Assembly: GCA_045106955.1 (NCBI GenBank) | Contig: JBGCFO010000004.1 | Coordinates: 1-17,951, forward strand | Direction of reading: 5' to 3' | DNA length: 17,951 nucleotides | Origin: JBGCFO01 sp045106955 | GTDB lineage: Bacteria; Pseudomonadota; Alphaproteobacteria; Rickettsiales; Rickettsiaceae | Shown: piece after piece, positions 1 to 7,478 of the stretch | Numbering within the stretch: the stretch's first letter is position 1 | Layout of the letters: each line of letters begins with the position of its first letter | Program-made: the position numbers and the translations under genes | The notes under the pieces: generated by a model | What the model was told of the DNA's origin: nothing | What the model saw: only the letters and a program-made list of their open reading frames with translations | Databases searched by the model: none

Positions 1-81
1 GATGAAGGAGCTATACAATTCCTTTGTGCATTTATGAGTAGACATATTTTCTTGAACAAAATAGAAAAAATTGTATCATAA
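1..81 (+). CDS. Possible 3' end of an unidentified gene (partial)
   Basis: Frame 1 is open from the first base and ends in TAA at 79-81, giving a 26-residue tail with the hydrophobic stretch IQFLCAF followed by a basic end (MSRHIFLNKIEKIVS). I do not recognise the protein. A short open tail can occur by chance, so this is only a candidate for a gene that enters from the left. The 8-bp inverted repeat at 93-120 would fit a gene end just upstream of it. Confidence 0.25.
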   Translation, partial: DEGAIQFLCAFMSRHIFLNKIEKIVS

Positions 82-92
82 ACACAAGAAAT

Positions 93-120
93 AGTTAATT
101 AGTCCCTATACAAATTAACT
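93..120. terminator. Small inverted repeat, possible weak terminator
   Basis: AGTTAATT (93-100) and AATTAACT (113-120) are perfect 8-bp complements around a 12-base loop. No T-run follows on the plus strand; on the minus strand the flank (TATTTCTTGTGTTT) is T-rich. It lies between the open tail ending at 81 and the small ORF starting at or after 123. The arms are all A/T-rich with one G-C pair each, so the structure would be weak. Confidence 0.25.
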
Positions 121-143
121 TGATGGCGCGAAACTCCTGATTA

Positions 144-452
144 TTGCATAATGTATTAGTTAATATAGGCCATGAAGATTTAATGTCTCAATATGATAAA
201 ATTGTATTTAATGTTCTTTATGATAAGTATGGCTTAGCACCAGAATTAGATGAATCACCAGAACTAATTGGAATCCCATATGATGTAAAATGTAATAATT
301 TGAAAGATGCTATACACAATGCAATAGATCAGGAACTAGTAGGCCCAAGAGCTCAAGAGGATCTAGTTATGAGTATTAATATGATAGGTGGTGCAGTACA
401 AGAATTGGATTTAAATCACCACGATAGCGTAGATCATTCATGGTTGTTATAA
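144..452 (+). CDS. Small hypothetical protein, possibly with a disrupted 5' end
   Basis: The ORF encodes up to 102 aa from TTG at 144, or 89 aa from the first ATG at 183, which has GAAG five bases before it. I do not recognise it. It is acidic and probably soluble, with no membrane segment or signal peptide. It has stretches such as YDKYGLAPELDESPELIG and ends in a His/Asp-rich tail (NHHDSVDHSWLL). The same frame is open upstream from 99 except for a single TGA at 138-140, and an ATG at 123 begins MARNS just before that stop. The gene may therefore carry a nonsense mutation, or simply start downstream. A strong hairpin (475-507) lies 22 bases after the stop and supports a real transcription unit. 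Codon choice looks like that of its neighbours. Function unknown. Confidence 0.45.
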   Translation: MHNVLVNIGHEDLMSQYDKIVFNVLYDKYGLAPELDESPELIGIPYDVKCNNLKDAIHNAIDQELVGPRAQEDLVMSINMIGGAVQELDLNHHDSVDHSWLL

Positions 453-474
453 CATGAATTAAATTGATGAATAA

Positions 475-507
475 GATCTATGATCGTTACTACAACAATC
501 ATAGATC
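475..507. terminator. Hairpin between the convergent small ORF and tkt
   Basis: GATCTATGAT (475-484) pairs perfectly with ATCATAGATC (498-507). Inside, GTT (486-488) pairs with AAC (494-496) after one mismatch, leaving a 5-base loop. No T-run follows immediately on the plus strand (TCTTCTTTTT begins only about 12 bases later), so as an intrinsic terminator it is atypical. It is placed correctly to end the ORF that stops at 452. Confidence 0.45.
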
Positions 508-652
508 AACATTGTAAATCTTCTTTTTAAAAGAGGCATCATACAAATCAGAGGTAATGATCTTGCCATTTTTTAGCGTCAGCAACATCTGATTAAAATA
601 TGTTCATGTCATCATATGGTAACGAACTTGTACTATCGCATAATAAAGAATT

Positions 653-694
653 CTAGCACGTCTACTTATTAACAATTAATAAAAGACGTACTAG
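653..694 (-). terminator. tkt: Long imperfect hairpin, probable tkt terminator
   Basis: Nested arms are CTAG (653-656/691-694), ACGTCT (658-663/684-689) and TTATTAA (666-672/676-682). This gives about 17 paired bases with small mismatches and a 3-base loop (CAA). It lies seven bases past the tkt stop. On the minus strand the flank after the stem reads AATTCTTTATTATG, T-rich but not a clean T-run. The stem is symmetric enough to work in both directions. Confidence 0.5.
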
Positions 695-700
695 GAAAAA

Positions 701-2758
701 TCAATCAATCAAATCTTTGTCTTTCATGTGAGATAAAATTTTGGCAGATATACTCTCGCATGTCATGCCGAAATGCTTGTAGACTTCCTGATTAGGAGCG
801 GATATACCAAATGAATCAATTCCAAAGAACAAACCGCCATCGCCTACTATCCTGCACCAACCAAAACTACTGGCCGCTTCAATACCAACCTTCATTCTTG
901 GTTGTTTTAAGAAAGAAAGGAGATAATCCTTACTTTGATTAGAAAACAATTCAAAGCAAGGCAATGATATCACAGATACGCAATAATTACAAGCCATACT
1001 TTCTGCAACACGGCATGCAATAGCCAATTCGGAGCCGCTAGCAAATATTACTATATCGCATTGACCTTGCTTCGTATGATGCATTCCTTGGATTGTAAAT
1101 ATATAAGCGCCCATTCTTGCAATATCATTGAAAATATCAGCTAAATAGTGCTTAGCTGGAAATAATGCAGGTAAATTTTGCCTACTTAATACTAACATTG
1201 ATGGGCCTTTATCGTTAGATAATGCTATCTTCCAACATTCTAATACTTCATATGAATTAGCTGGTCTCATAACAAGCAAGTTTGGAATCGCTCTGAGAGA
1301 TGCTATCTGCTCAACCGGTTGATGAGTTGGCCCATCCTCTCCAACTCCAATAGAATCGTGAGTCATAATATATATTACTCGCAATTTCATTAAAGCAGCT
1401 AGCCTAATACCAGGCCTCATATAATCAGAAAAATTTAAGAACGTACCACCAACTGGTATAAATCCAGACACAGCTAATCCATTCATTATAGCGCACATTG
1501 CATTTTCTCTAATGCCATAATAAATATAATTACCGCTGAAATTATCTTTATTTAATACATCATGTAAATTACTTTTAATGTTATTAGATAAAGAAAGATC
1601 GGCTGAGCCAAAAATCATTTTATCTGATATATTTTTTTGTAATAATAATTGTTCTATTATCTTGCCAGAAAGAGCTCTGGTTGATATCTCCTTATTAATT
1701 GATGTGATTTTTTCTAATTTAACAAGAGCAGATTTAGTGAGTTCAGATAATATATCATCATTGATCATTACATCATTCATATATTGAGATTGTTCTTGCT
1801 TAAATTGCAATGAGACTAACTCTTGCCAATTATTATAATGATCTTCATTACGTCGCCATGAATCCGACCAAATCTTCTTAATATTTTTTGGAATAAAAAA
1901 TGACTCTTTCTTAAATCCTATGGAATCTTTAAATGTTGCGATCGTATCTTCTCCTAATGGTGATCCATGAGCGCTGCATGAGCCTTCTTTGCTAACAACT
2001 GATTTAGCAATGATTGTATCGCAAATAATTATTGCAGGTTTAGTTGAGTGCTTAGCTTGTTGCAAAGCTAAGTCAATCTCAGAAAAATTATGACCATTAA
2101 CTGTATATACATCCCATCCTAACCCACGAAATTTTAACTCTTGATTCTCAGATATAGTGAGATTAGTTGAGCCATCAATTGAGATATGATTACTATCAAA
2201 TAATACAATCAAATTATCCAAGGATAAATGCCCAGCTAAAGAACTTGCTTCATAAGAAATACCTTCCATCAAGCAACCATCTCCAGCAATGCAATAAATG
2301 TTATAATTGCAAATTTGCCCTCCTAATTTTTGAGTGTATTTTTTCTGCGCAATTGCCATTCCTACTGCATTTGCAAAACCTTGACCTAAAGGTCCGGTAG
2401 TAGTTTCAATCGCATCATATATCCCATATTCTGGATGTCCAGGAGTTTTAGAATAAGCTTGTCTGAATGATTTAATATCCTCTAGAGTAAAATCTTTATA
2501 ATCAGCTAAATAATAAAATGCATACAATAACATTGATCCATGCCCAGCAGATAGCACTAATCTATCACGATTAAACCATTTTGGATCATTTGGATTAAAC
2601 TTTAGATGATTAAATACTAGCTGAGTAAAAACATCTGCCATACCAAAGACCATTCCAGGATGCCCAGACTTTGCTTTCTCTATACTGTCTGCTGCAAGAA
2701 TTTTTATAGCATTGCTTAAATCTTGGTAGTTATATTTGTAATTTTTGATATAGTTCAC
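701..2758 (-). CDS. tkt: Transketolase
   Basis: Cytosolic thiamine-diphosphate enzyme that moves two-carbon units between ketoses and aldoses in the non-oxidative pentose phosphate pathway, supplying ribose-5-phosphate and erythrose-4-phosphate. The 685 aa are close to the usual 660-690. Seen in the protein: KSGHPG (30-35), AGHGS (71-75), GPLGQG (122-127), the ThDP-binding GDG...N motif (159-161 to N190), and in the pyrimidine domain EDGPTHQPVEQ, all diagnostic. The chosen start is GTG at 2758, giving about 30 residues before SGHPG; no ATG lies before residue 36. A good minus-strand promoter (2792-2820) sits just upstream and a long hairpin (653-694) follows the stop, so it is probably monocistronic. 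Rickettsia species lack this pathway while Anaplasmataceae and free-living relatives keep it, which is useful for placing the organism. Confidence 0.97.
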   Translation of the reverse strand: MNYIKNYKYNYQDLSNAIKILAADSIEKAKSGHPGMVFGMADVFTQLVFNHLKFNPNDPKWFNRDRLVLSAGHGSMLLYAFYYLADYKDFTLEDIKSFRQAYSKTPGHPEYGIYDAIETTTGPLGQGFANAVGMAIAQKKYTQKLGGQICNYNIYCIAGDGCLMEGISYEASSLAGHLSLDNLIVLFDSNHISIDGSTNLTISENQELKFRGLGWDVYTVNGHNFSEIDLALQQAKHSTKPAIIICDTIIAKSVVSKEGSCSAHGSPLGEDTIATFKDSIGFKKESFFIPKNIKKIWSDSWRRNEDHYNNWQELVSLQFKQEQSQYMNDVMINDDILSELTKSALVKLEKITSINKEISTRALSGKIIEQLLLQKNISDKMIFGSADLSLSNNIKSNLHDVLNKDNFSGNYIYYGIRENAMCAIMNGLAVSGFIPVGGTFLNFSDYMRPGIRLAALMKLRVIYIMTHDSIGVGEDGPTHQPVEQIASLRAIPNLLVMRPANSYEVLECWKIALSNDKGPSMLVLSRQNLPALFPAKHYLADIFNDIARMGAYIFTIQGMHHTKQGQCDIVIFASGSELAIACRVAESMACNYCVSVISLPCFELFSNQSKDYLLSFLKQPRMKVGIEAASSFGWCRIVGDGGLFFGIDSFGISAPNQEVYKHFGMTCESISAKILSHMKDKDLID

Positions 2759-2791
2759 TATAAATAAATGATCAGATTAATAATATAATCT

Positions 2792-2820
2792 ATACTAAAT
2801 TAAAACTACTTGTATGACAA
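2792..2820 (-). promoter_or_regulatory. tkt: Predicted sigma-70 promoter of tkt
   Basis: On the minus strand TTGTCA (2820-2815) and TAGTAT (2797-2792) are separated by exactly 17 bases, matching the -35 consensus at 5 of 6 and the -10 at 4 of 6 positions. Transcription would start near 2785, about 27 bases before the GTG. The -35 box overlaps the first codons of the divergent gene at 2814. That gene's own promoter is less clear: TATAAT (2784-2789) is present on the plus strand without a good -35. Confidence 0.45.
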
Positions 2821-3899
2821 TCAGAAGGAATGAAAAAGGTGTATACAACATATTTTCTTTTATCGGCAACATAGTCAATGTATTTCACATTTTAATTAGG
2901 CAATTATATTTATCATTAACATCGCCAAATTTTTATTGGGATGTATTACGAGTTTATCGTGGTCGGGGCATCAAATATCTAGCAACTATATCTTTCATTG
3001 CTGTATTGATTTATTCTTTGTTTATTATGATGGATTTGATAATGTTTAAAAAAAACTTCGACAATGATAAGTCTGGTACATTTGTAGAGCAAATTATCGA
3101 TCAATTACCAGAGATGTACTATAATGGTAAAATAATTTCTGCTAAAAACCTATCTGAACCAAAAATAATTCTAGATTCTAATGGTAATAAAATAATAGCT
3201 ATTGATCTAAATAATAAAATGAATTATTCAGAAAAATCATCGATACCACTAACATTAACAAGCAGTAATTTACTAATCTCATTAAATATTAACGATAGAC
3301 ACCGTAACATTACAATTGAATACCCCAAATTACTTGGCAATCAACCAGAGCTGCTATCAAAAGATAATATACATAAAATACTGAATGAAAAAGTATTTGC
3401 AGCACTCGATATTGGAATATGGGTTTTTGCATTATTAACTCCTTTTATGTGCATAGTGCAAATGTCTAATATTGTATTTAGCTCTAATTTTCTTGTGATG
3501 TTTGCGTTAATTTACATATGCAATTATGTTTATCGCTCATATAATTTATCCTTGAGCAAATCTCAACTAATAATGCTAGCTATCTCGATAGTATTACTGC
3601 TAAAACCAATATTAGAATATATATTAATCAAACAATTTTATATAATAATACTTGTATTACTAATGCTATCTATGCGTTTTATGCGTAAATACCAACATTA
3701 TACAATGCTTGAGTTTAATTCTGTACTTCGACTTGTGATATTCGCTAACGGAGCAATATTTCTGCTAAAACCAATATTAGATTATCTTACCCCAAATGGA
3801 TCTTATATAATAACAACACTTCTAGAAATCAGAATTTATTACCTGCTGCTACTTGGATTGTTTTCTAATACTCAAAATGTATCAATCATGAAAAAATAA
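2814..3899 (+). CDS. Multi-spanning membrane protein, DUF1189-like
   Basis: A 361-aa integral inner-membrane protein of unknown function. A cytoplasmic amphipathic start (residues 1-52, with SLTSPNFYWDVLRVYRGRG) leads into one membrane helix at about 53-76. An extramembrane domain of about 115 residues follows (roughly 78-192, containing EQIIDQLPEMYYNGK and LILDSNGN-like strands), then about six hydrophobic segments from 193 to 352. This order resembles DUF1189 membrane proteins (start near SPKFY, one helix, an external domain with the PEMYYNGKI-type motif, further helices). I infer that from memory of the pattern. It carries a 20-base exact in-frame repeat (3597-3616 and 3762-3781) coding for LLKPILEY and LLKPILDY. 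It starts 55 bases from divergent tkt, with no Shine-Dalgarno sequence, and its stop lies 5 bases from the end of convergent der. Confidence 0.8.
   Translation: MTIRRNEKGVYNIFSFIGNIVNVFHILIRQLYLSLTSPNFYWDVLRVYRGRGIKYLATISFIAVLIYSLFIMMDLIMFKKNFDNDKSGTFVEQIIDQLPEMYYNGKIISAKNLSEPKIILDSNGNKIIAIDLNNKMNYSEKSSIPLTLTSSNLLISLNINDRHRNITIEYPKLLGNQPELLSKDNIHKILNEKVFAALDIGIWVFALLTPFMCIVQMSNIVFSSNFLVMFALIYICNYVYRSYNLSLSKSQLIMLAISIVLLLKPILEYILIKQFYIIILVLLMLSMRFMRKYQHYTMLEFNSVLRLVIFANGAIFLLKPILDYLTPNGSYIITTLLEIRIYYLLLLGLFSNTQNVSIMKK
3597..3781 (+). repeat. Pair of 20-base direct repeats inside the DUF1189-like gene
   Basis: CTGCTAAAACCAATATTAGA occurs at 3597-3616 and again at 3762-3781. The spacing is 165 bases, exactly 55 codons, so both copies are read in the same frame as LLKPILE/D followed by Tyr. 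Flanking residues are not obviously related. Confidence 0.7.
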
Positions 3900-3931
3900 A
3901 GATTTTAATTTTTATTTTTGATAAAAATAAA
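3892..3931. terminator. A/T palindromes over the convergent gene ends
   Basis: AAAAATAAA (3892-3900), its complement TTTATTTTT (3911-3919) and AAAAATAAA again (3923-3931) can form either of two 9-bp hairpins. They cover the stop codons of the membrane protein (3897-3899) and of der (3905-3907). Read on the minus strand, the stem 3919-3911/3900-3892 ends in a T-rich arm. All pairs are A-T, so termination would be weak. Confidence 0.3.
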
Positions 3932-5308
3932 TCTGATTGGCACAGCAGGAATGCTAAAATTATCGCGAAAGCTATTAGTTATATACCTCTTATAATGATT
4001 CGTAAGGCCATCTGGGTTATTGACAAACAACTTAAAGGTAGGCGGTCGAATTTTAGTTTGCGTGCCATATTTTATATTAATTCTTCTATTAGGCGCATAA
4101 AATGGCGGCATATGTTTCGATGTTGCAATCTGCAGCCATTTATTGAATCTACCAGTAGAGATTTTGCAATTCCATAATTTATACAAATTAATTGCAACAT
4201 CAAATAAATCCTTAACTTTAGGATTAGTAATTGCCGATATAAATATAACAGGAACACCTTTGGCTTGAGATAAGTTATGCTTTATCTGCTCAAAAAGCGT
4301 TTCTCGAAATATTTTTTTACTCCGCTCTGGTACCAAATCCCATTTGTTAATTATGATAACTAGGCAACGACCATCTTCTATAACATGACTTGCGATTCTT
4401 AGATCTTGCTTTTCGAGGGCACCCCTTGCATCTAACATTAAAAATACAATATTTGCAAATGCAATAGATGAGATAGTATCTTTTGTAGAAAGCTGTTCCA
4501 ATTTTTTAGTTACAAGATTTTTACGCCTGAGTCCTGCTGTATCAATTAATTTAATATTATAATCTTTATATTTCCAATCAATTTCTATAGATTCACGAGT
4601 CATACCAGCTATATCACCAACTAATAGCCTATTTTGGTCAATAATAGCATTAATTAAAGTAGATTTCCCAACATTTGGCCTACCTGCAATAACAATTTTT
4701 AAATTTTTATCTACAATAAATTGATCTACTGCATCATTTTCCTCTGCGATAGATCCTTGTCGCTTTGAATTTTGTAATTTATCTTTTCCTCTGTTTATTT
4801 CTCCTTCTGTTATTTCAGAAAAAAATCTGCTAATTTCTTCATATAATTCAATCATACCAAGCCCATGCTCGGCAGATATCGCAACAATATTATCAAAACC
4901 TAATTTATAATATTCATTGTCAAAGATAAGATTCTTCTCACACTTATTTATTACTAATATGGATTGCTTATGTGTTTTACGTACAAAATTCACATAAAAT
5001 TGATCATCAGCGCTCATATTGGCTTTTGCATCTACCAAAAAACATACCAAATCAGACTCATCTATTGCTAATTTAGTTTGAACAACCATTTGATTTTTTA
5101 GATAATCATCATCACACTTTTCAAGTCCAGGAGTATCAATAATAGTAAATTCTAAATCTGATAATTGCGCATCACTATACTTACGATCTCTTGTAACGCC
5201 TCTTGTATCATGTACAATTGCTTTATTTTTAATTGCTAGCCTATTAAAAAGAGTAGATTTACCTACATTAGGCCTTCCAACAAGCGATATAATTGGTTTT
5301 TTATTCAC
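3905..5308 (-). CDS. der: Ribosome-assembly GTPase Der (EngA)
   Basis: Essential tandem GTPase that acts in maturation of the 50S ribosomal subunit. Two complete G domains are visible. The first has GRPNVGKS (11-18), DTRGVTRD, DTPG (58-61), NKCE (121-124) and SAEHG (145-149). The second has GRPNVGKS (209-216), GMTRE, DTAGLRRK (256-263), NKWD (321-324) and SAIT (358-361). The KH-like C-terminal domain spans about 372-467. The length (467 aa) is normal. NKCE has Glu where NKxD is usual; as I recall, alphaproteobacterial Der proteins carry NKxE here, so this is a lineage mark rather than damage. The start is GTG at 5308; the overlapping ATG at 5310 is out of frame and runs into TGA. It is the last gene of the long minus-strand operon, 44 bases behind comF. 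Confidence 0.97.
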   Translation of the reverse strand: MNKKPIISLVGRPNVGKSTLFNRLAIKNKAIVHDTRGVTRDRKYSDAQLSDLEFTIIDTPGLEKCDDDYLKNQMVVQTKLAIDESDLVCFLVDAKANMSADDQFYVNFVRKTHKQSILVINKCEKNLIFDNEYYKLGFDNIVAISAEHGLGMIELYEEISRFFSEITEGEINRGKDKLQNSKRQGSIAEENDAVDQFIVDKNLKIVIAGRPNVGKSTLINAIIDQNRLLVGDIAGMTRESIEIDWKYKDYNIKLIDTAGLRRKNLVTKKLEQLSTKDTISSIAFANIVFLMLDARGALEKQDLRIASHVIEDGRCLVIIINKWDLVPERSKKIFRETLFEQIKHNLSQAKGVPVIFISAITNPKVKDLFDVAINLYKLWNCKISTGRFNKWLQIATSKHMPPFYAPNRRINIKYGTQTKIRPPTFKLFVNNPDGLTNHYKRYITNSFRDNFSIPAVPIRFIFIKNKN

Positions 5309-5352
5309 ATTTTTATGTAATTTAAAATATTAATACAAGCAATAACAATATC

Positions 5353-6057
5353 TTATGTTGTTGCAATAGTAAATACAGAGACAATAGCGCCGGCTTTTTT
5401 TAGAATTTTACTACATTCGTTTATTGTAGTCCTGGTGGTAGTAACATCGTCTACGAGAAGTATATGCATACCTCTTACATCATATTTATTATTATAGCGA
5501 ATGCTATTTTTGATGTTTTGCTCTCTTTGAACTTTGCTTAAAAAAGTTTGTGATTTAGTAAAATTTGTTTTATTTAATAAACTTGACACCAAGGGCTTAT
5601 TTAATTTGTTGGCAATTTCTCGCGCTAATAGATGAGATTGATTATACATACGAAATAATCTTTTTAACCAATGCATAGGAACAAAAATTACAATATCTAT
5701 ATCATGAAATTCATCTTTATATCTATTGTAAAATAACTTGGCAAAAATCTTTGCTAAACCGGTCTTGTCATGATATTTAAAATTATGAATAATTTTCTTA
5801 CTATATTCATCAAATTTATATAAGCTACGTAATTTATCAAAATCTGGAGGGTTACTTGAACATCTACCGCATAACAAATCTTGGTCATAATTTACTGTAA
5901 ATCTAAAACCACAAATTAAACAATATGGTTTAGTAATAAAATCAAATTTACTAAAACATGATCCGCAAAACCCATCGTCATATGTCGTAAAATCAAAACA
6001 AAATAAACATCTTGGAGGCAAAATGTAATTTATGATTTGTCTTAATACCATGATCAT
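5353..6057 (-). CDS. comF: ComF family phosphoribosyltransferase-like protein
   Basis: A 234-aa member of the ComF family, linked in other bacteria to DNA uptake and handling of incoming single strands; its biochemical role here is unknown. The N-terminal double zinc ribbon has four CxxC pairs (17-20, 31-34, 46-49, 63-66). The C-terminal phosphoribosyltransferase fold shows the PRPP-binding motif ILLVDDVTTTRTT at about 199-211. The length is typical. The ATG at 6057 overlaps the ubiH stop as ATGA, so translation is probably coupled; a second ATG lies two codons downstream. All zinc ligands and the PRPP loop are intact, so the gene looks functional. Retention in a reduced genome is notable given the pilus-platform-like genes at 15266-17460, but a link is only inference. 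Confidence 0.93.
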   Translation of the reverse strand: MIMVLRQIINYILPPRCLFCFDFTTYDDGFCGSCFSKFDFITKPYCLICGFRFTVNYDQDLLCGRCSSNPPDFDKLRSLYKFDEYSKKIIHNFKYHDKTGLAKIFAKLFYNRYKDEFHDIDIVIFVPMHWLKRLFRMYNQSHLLAREIANKLNKPLVSSLLNKTNFTKSQTFLSKVQREQNIKNSIRYNNKYDVRGMHILLVDDVTTTRTTINECSKILKKAGAIVSVFTIATT

Positions 6058-7208
6058 TTACGAGACCCGCCTGATGCGTATCTAATCAATTGCTGCTTTA
6101 ATGGATTGCAATTCTCTAGTGCAAATAATCCAAATCTTCTAAGATGCTTCAATATACTAGAATTATTAGAAAATAAACGGTTAACATTATCAGTAATATA
6201 ATACATTGCAAGATTATCATCTTTTCTATCTAGCTCATAAGATCTAAGCAATGATTCAGAGATCATACATTTTTCACTCGAAACTAACCTAGTTAAGCAA
6301 TCAATGTCATTAATGCCTTGATTCAAACCTTGCCCTGCTAATGGATGCACAATATGAGCGCTATCAGCAACAAGCGCAATATTTTGAAAATAATACTGAT
6401 CAGCTACATAAGCCCTCAACGGAAATTGTGCGATAGTGCTAGCTAATTTAATGCGACCTAAAAATGGGCCAAAATTTTGCTGTATTAAATATTCAAATCT
6501 ATCTTTTGGCAAATCTACTAATAGAGGCGCATCGCAAGATTTAACCGTCCATACTACAGAAGATTTATTCTTTTGTAGCATTGGTAGTATAGCAAATGGG
6601 CCTGAAGGTAAAAAATGCTCTACAGCAGAGCCTTCATGATCTTTCTCATGTTCTATATGAAACGTAAGCGCATGTTGATTGTATGGTTTATTTATTTTCT
6701 TTGTAAAATAACGATGCTTTATTTTGGAGTAAATTCCATCGCATACTACAAGTAAATCATAATGAATTACATTATTATTACTTAAATGTAATGTATTGGT
6801 ATATGGATCAACTTCATTATATGTTGTATTATCTATAATAGTGATCAACTCATTTTTTTGAACTTGATTTAAAAGTTCATTCTTAAAATCATGATTGCTA
6901 ATTATATATCCTAAATACCCACTATCATTATTAGGAAAATGCAAGATAGGCGAGGTTTTGTTATCTAAAACATATATATCTGATATCGGAGAGATATATT
7001 GATAAAGATCTTGCCACGCATTAATCTGGTCTAGAAAAGCTTGAGAACGTGGATTTAGAGCTGTAGTACGCACATCATTGTGATCATGAATATTATTGCA
7101 AGATAAATCTGTACGCTCTATAATGGTTGTTTTAATTCCGAAATTAGCAAAAGATAGAGCGCTAATCATACCGCTTAAACCAGAGCCAAGTATTACTATT
7201 TCTGACAT
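6054..7208 (-). CDS. ubiH: UbiH/Coq6-family FAD-dependent hydroxylase (ubiquinone synthesis)
   Basis: Flavoprotein monooxygenase expected to hydroxylate the aromatic ring of a ubiquinone precursor, peripheral to the inner membrane. All three family motifs are visible: the dinucleotide-binding GSGLSG (8-13), the middle DG motif VVCDGIYSKIKHR (154-166), and the FAD-binding ADSAHIVHPLAGQGLNQG (281-298), whose HPLAGQGLN string is typical of UbiH/UbiF/UbiI/Coq6. The length (384 aa) is normal. Which ring position is hydroxylated cannot be told from sequence; UbiL- or UbiM-type broad enzymes occur in alphaproteobacteria, so the symbol is by family. It starts 13 bases after mrpF and overlaps comF by 4 bases. 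Confidence 0.92.
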   Translation of the reverse strand: MSEIVILGSGLSGMISALSFANFGIKTTIIERTDLSCNNIHDHNDVRTTALNPRSQAFLDQINAWQDLYQYISPISDIYVLDNKTSPILHFPNNDSGYLGYIISNHDFKNELLNQVQKNELITIIDNTTYNEVDPYTNTLHLSNNNVIHYDLLVVCDGIYSKIKHRYFTKKINKPYNQHALTFHIEHEKDHEGSAVEHFLPSGPFAILPMLQKNKSSVVWTVKSCDAPLLVDLPKDRFEYLIQQNFGPFLGRIKLASTIAQFPLRAYVADQYYFQNIALVADSAHIVHPLAGQGLNQGINDIDCLTRLVSSEKCMISESLLRSYELDRKDDNLAMYYITDNVNRLFSNNSSILKHLRRFGLFALENCNPLKQQLIRYASGGSRK

Positions 7209-7221
7209 TGTGTTATTTCTT

Positions 7222-7473
7222 TTATTTCTTACTTAATATAAAATATCGTAAATATGCAGCTGACGCTATAAAACTAAGTATGAAATATATAATTGCAATG
7301 TCAATATAAGCATTGTTGTCTACAAAGCTACTTAAGAAGCATATCAACAACCCAGTGATGCTTGTAGCATTATTCAGTATTAAAATTTTTACGAAATACT
7401 CCTTAGCGCTAAGGCTATACAAAACCAAGGCGACGATGCAAAGTAATGTAAAGATTAAACAAAAATATATCAT
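7222..7473 (-). CDS. mrpF: Na+/H+ antiporter subunit F (MrpF/MnhF)
   Basis: An 83-aa membrane protein with three hydrophobic helices (about 1-20, 32-50, 56-77). The third contains DIAIIYFILSFIASAAYLRYF, the conserved DIAxxYxxLxFxxxxAxxRY pattern of MrpF. In the hetero-oligomeric Mrp complex this small subunit is required for Na+(K+)/H+ exchange but is not the proton-pumping part. It begins 5 bases after mrpE, and ubiH follows after 13 bases. The other subunits (A/B, C, D, G) are not in this window. Confidence 0.88.
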   Translation of the reverse strand: MIYFCLIFTLLCIVALVLYSLSAKEYFVKILILNNATSITGLLICFLSSFVDNNAYIDIAIIYFILSFIASAAYLRYFILSKK

Positions 7474-7478
7474 TAAAT

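Noticed and set aside
99..140. TGA read as tryptophan (code 4)
   Set aside because: tkt, emrA, ubiH and the 510-aa gene end at TGA at their expected lengths, and Trp is encoded by TGG throughout.
453..700. tRNA or small structured RNA between the ORF at 452 and tkt
   Set aside because: No cloverleaf, T-loop (GTTCAA-type with matching stem) or CCA-end pattern; the two hairpins are simple stems.
1578..1787. Plus-strand open frame of 69 codons inside tkt
   Set aside because: Antisense to a clearly conserved transketolase region; no family resemblance. Similar antisense frames at 2167-2400, 3995-4177, 6436-6639, 7689-7895, 9789-9980, 10624-10818 and 11083-11340 were rejected for the same reason.
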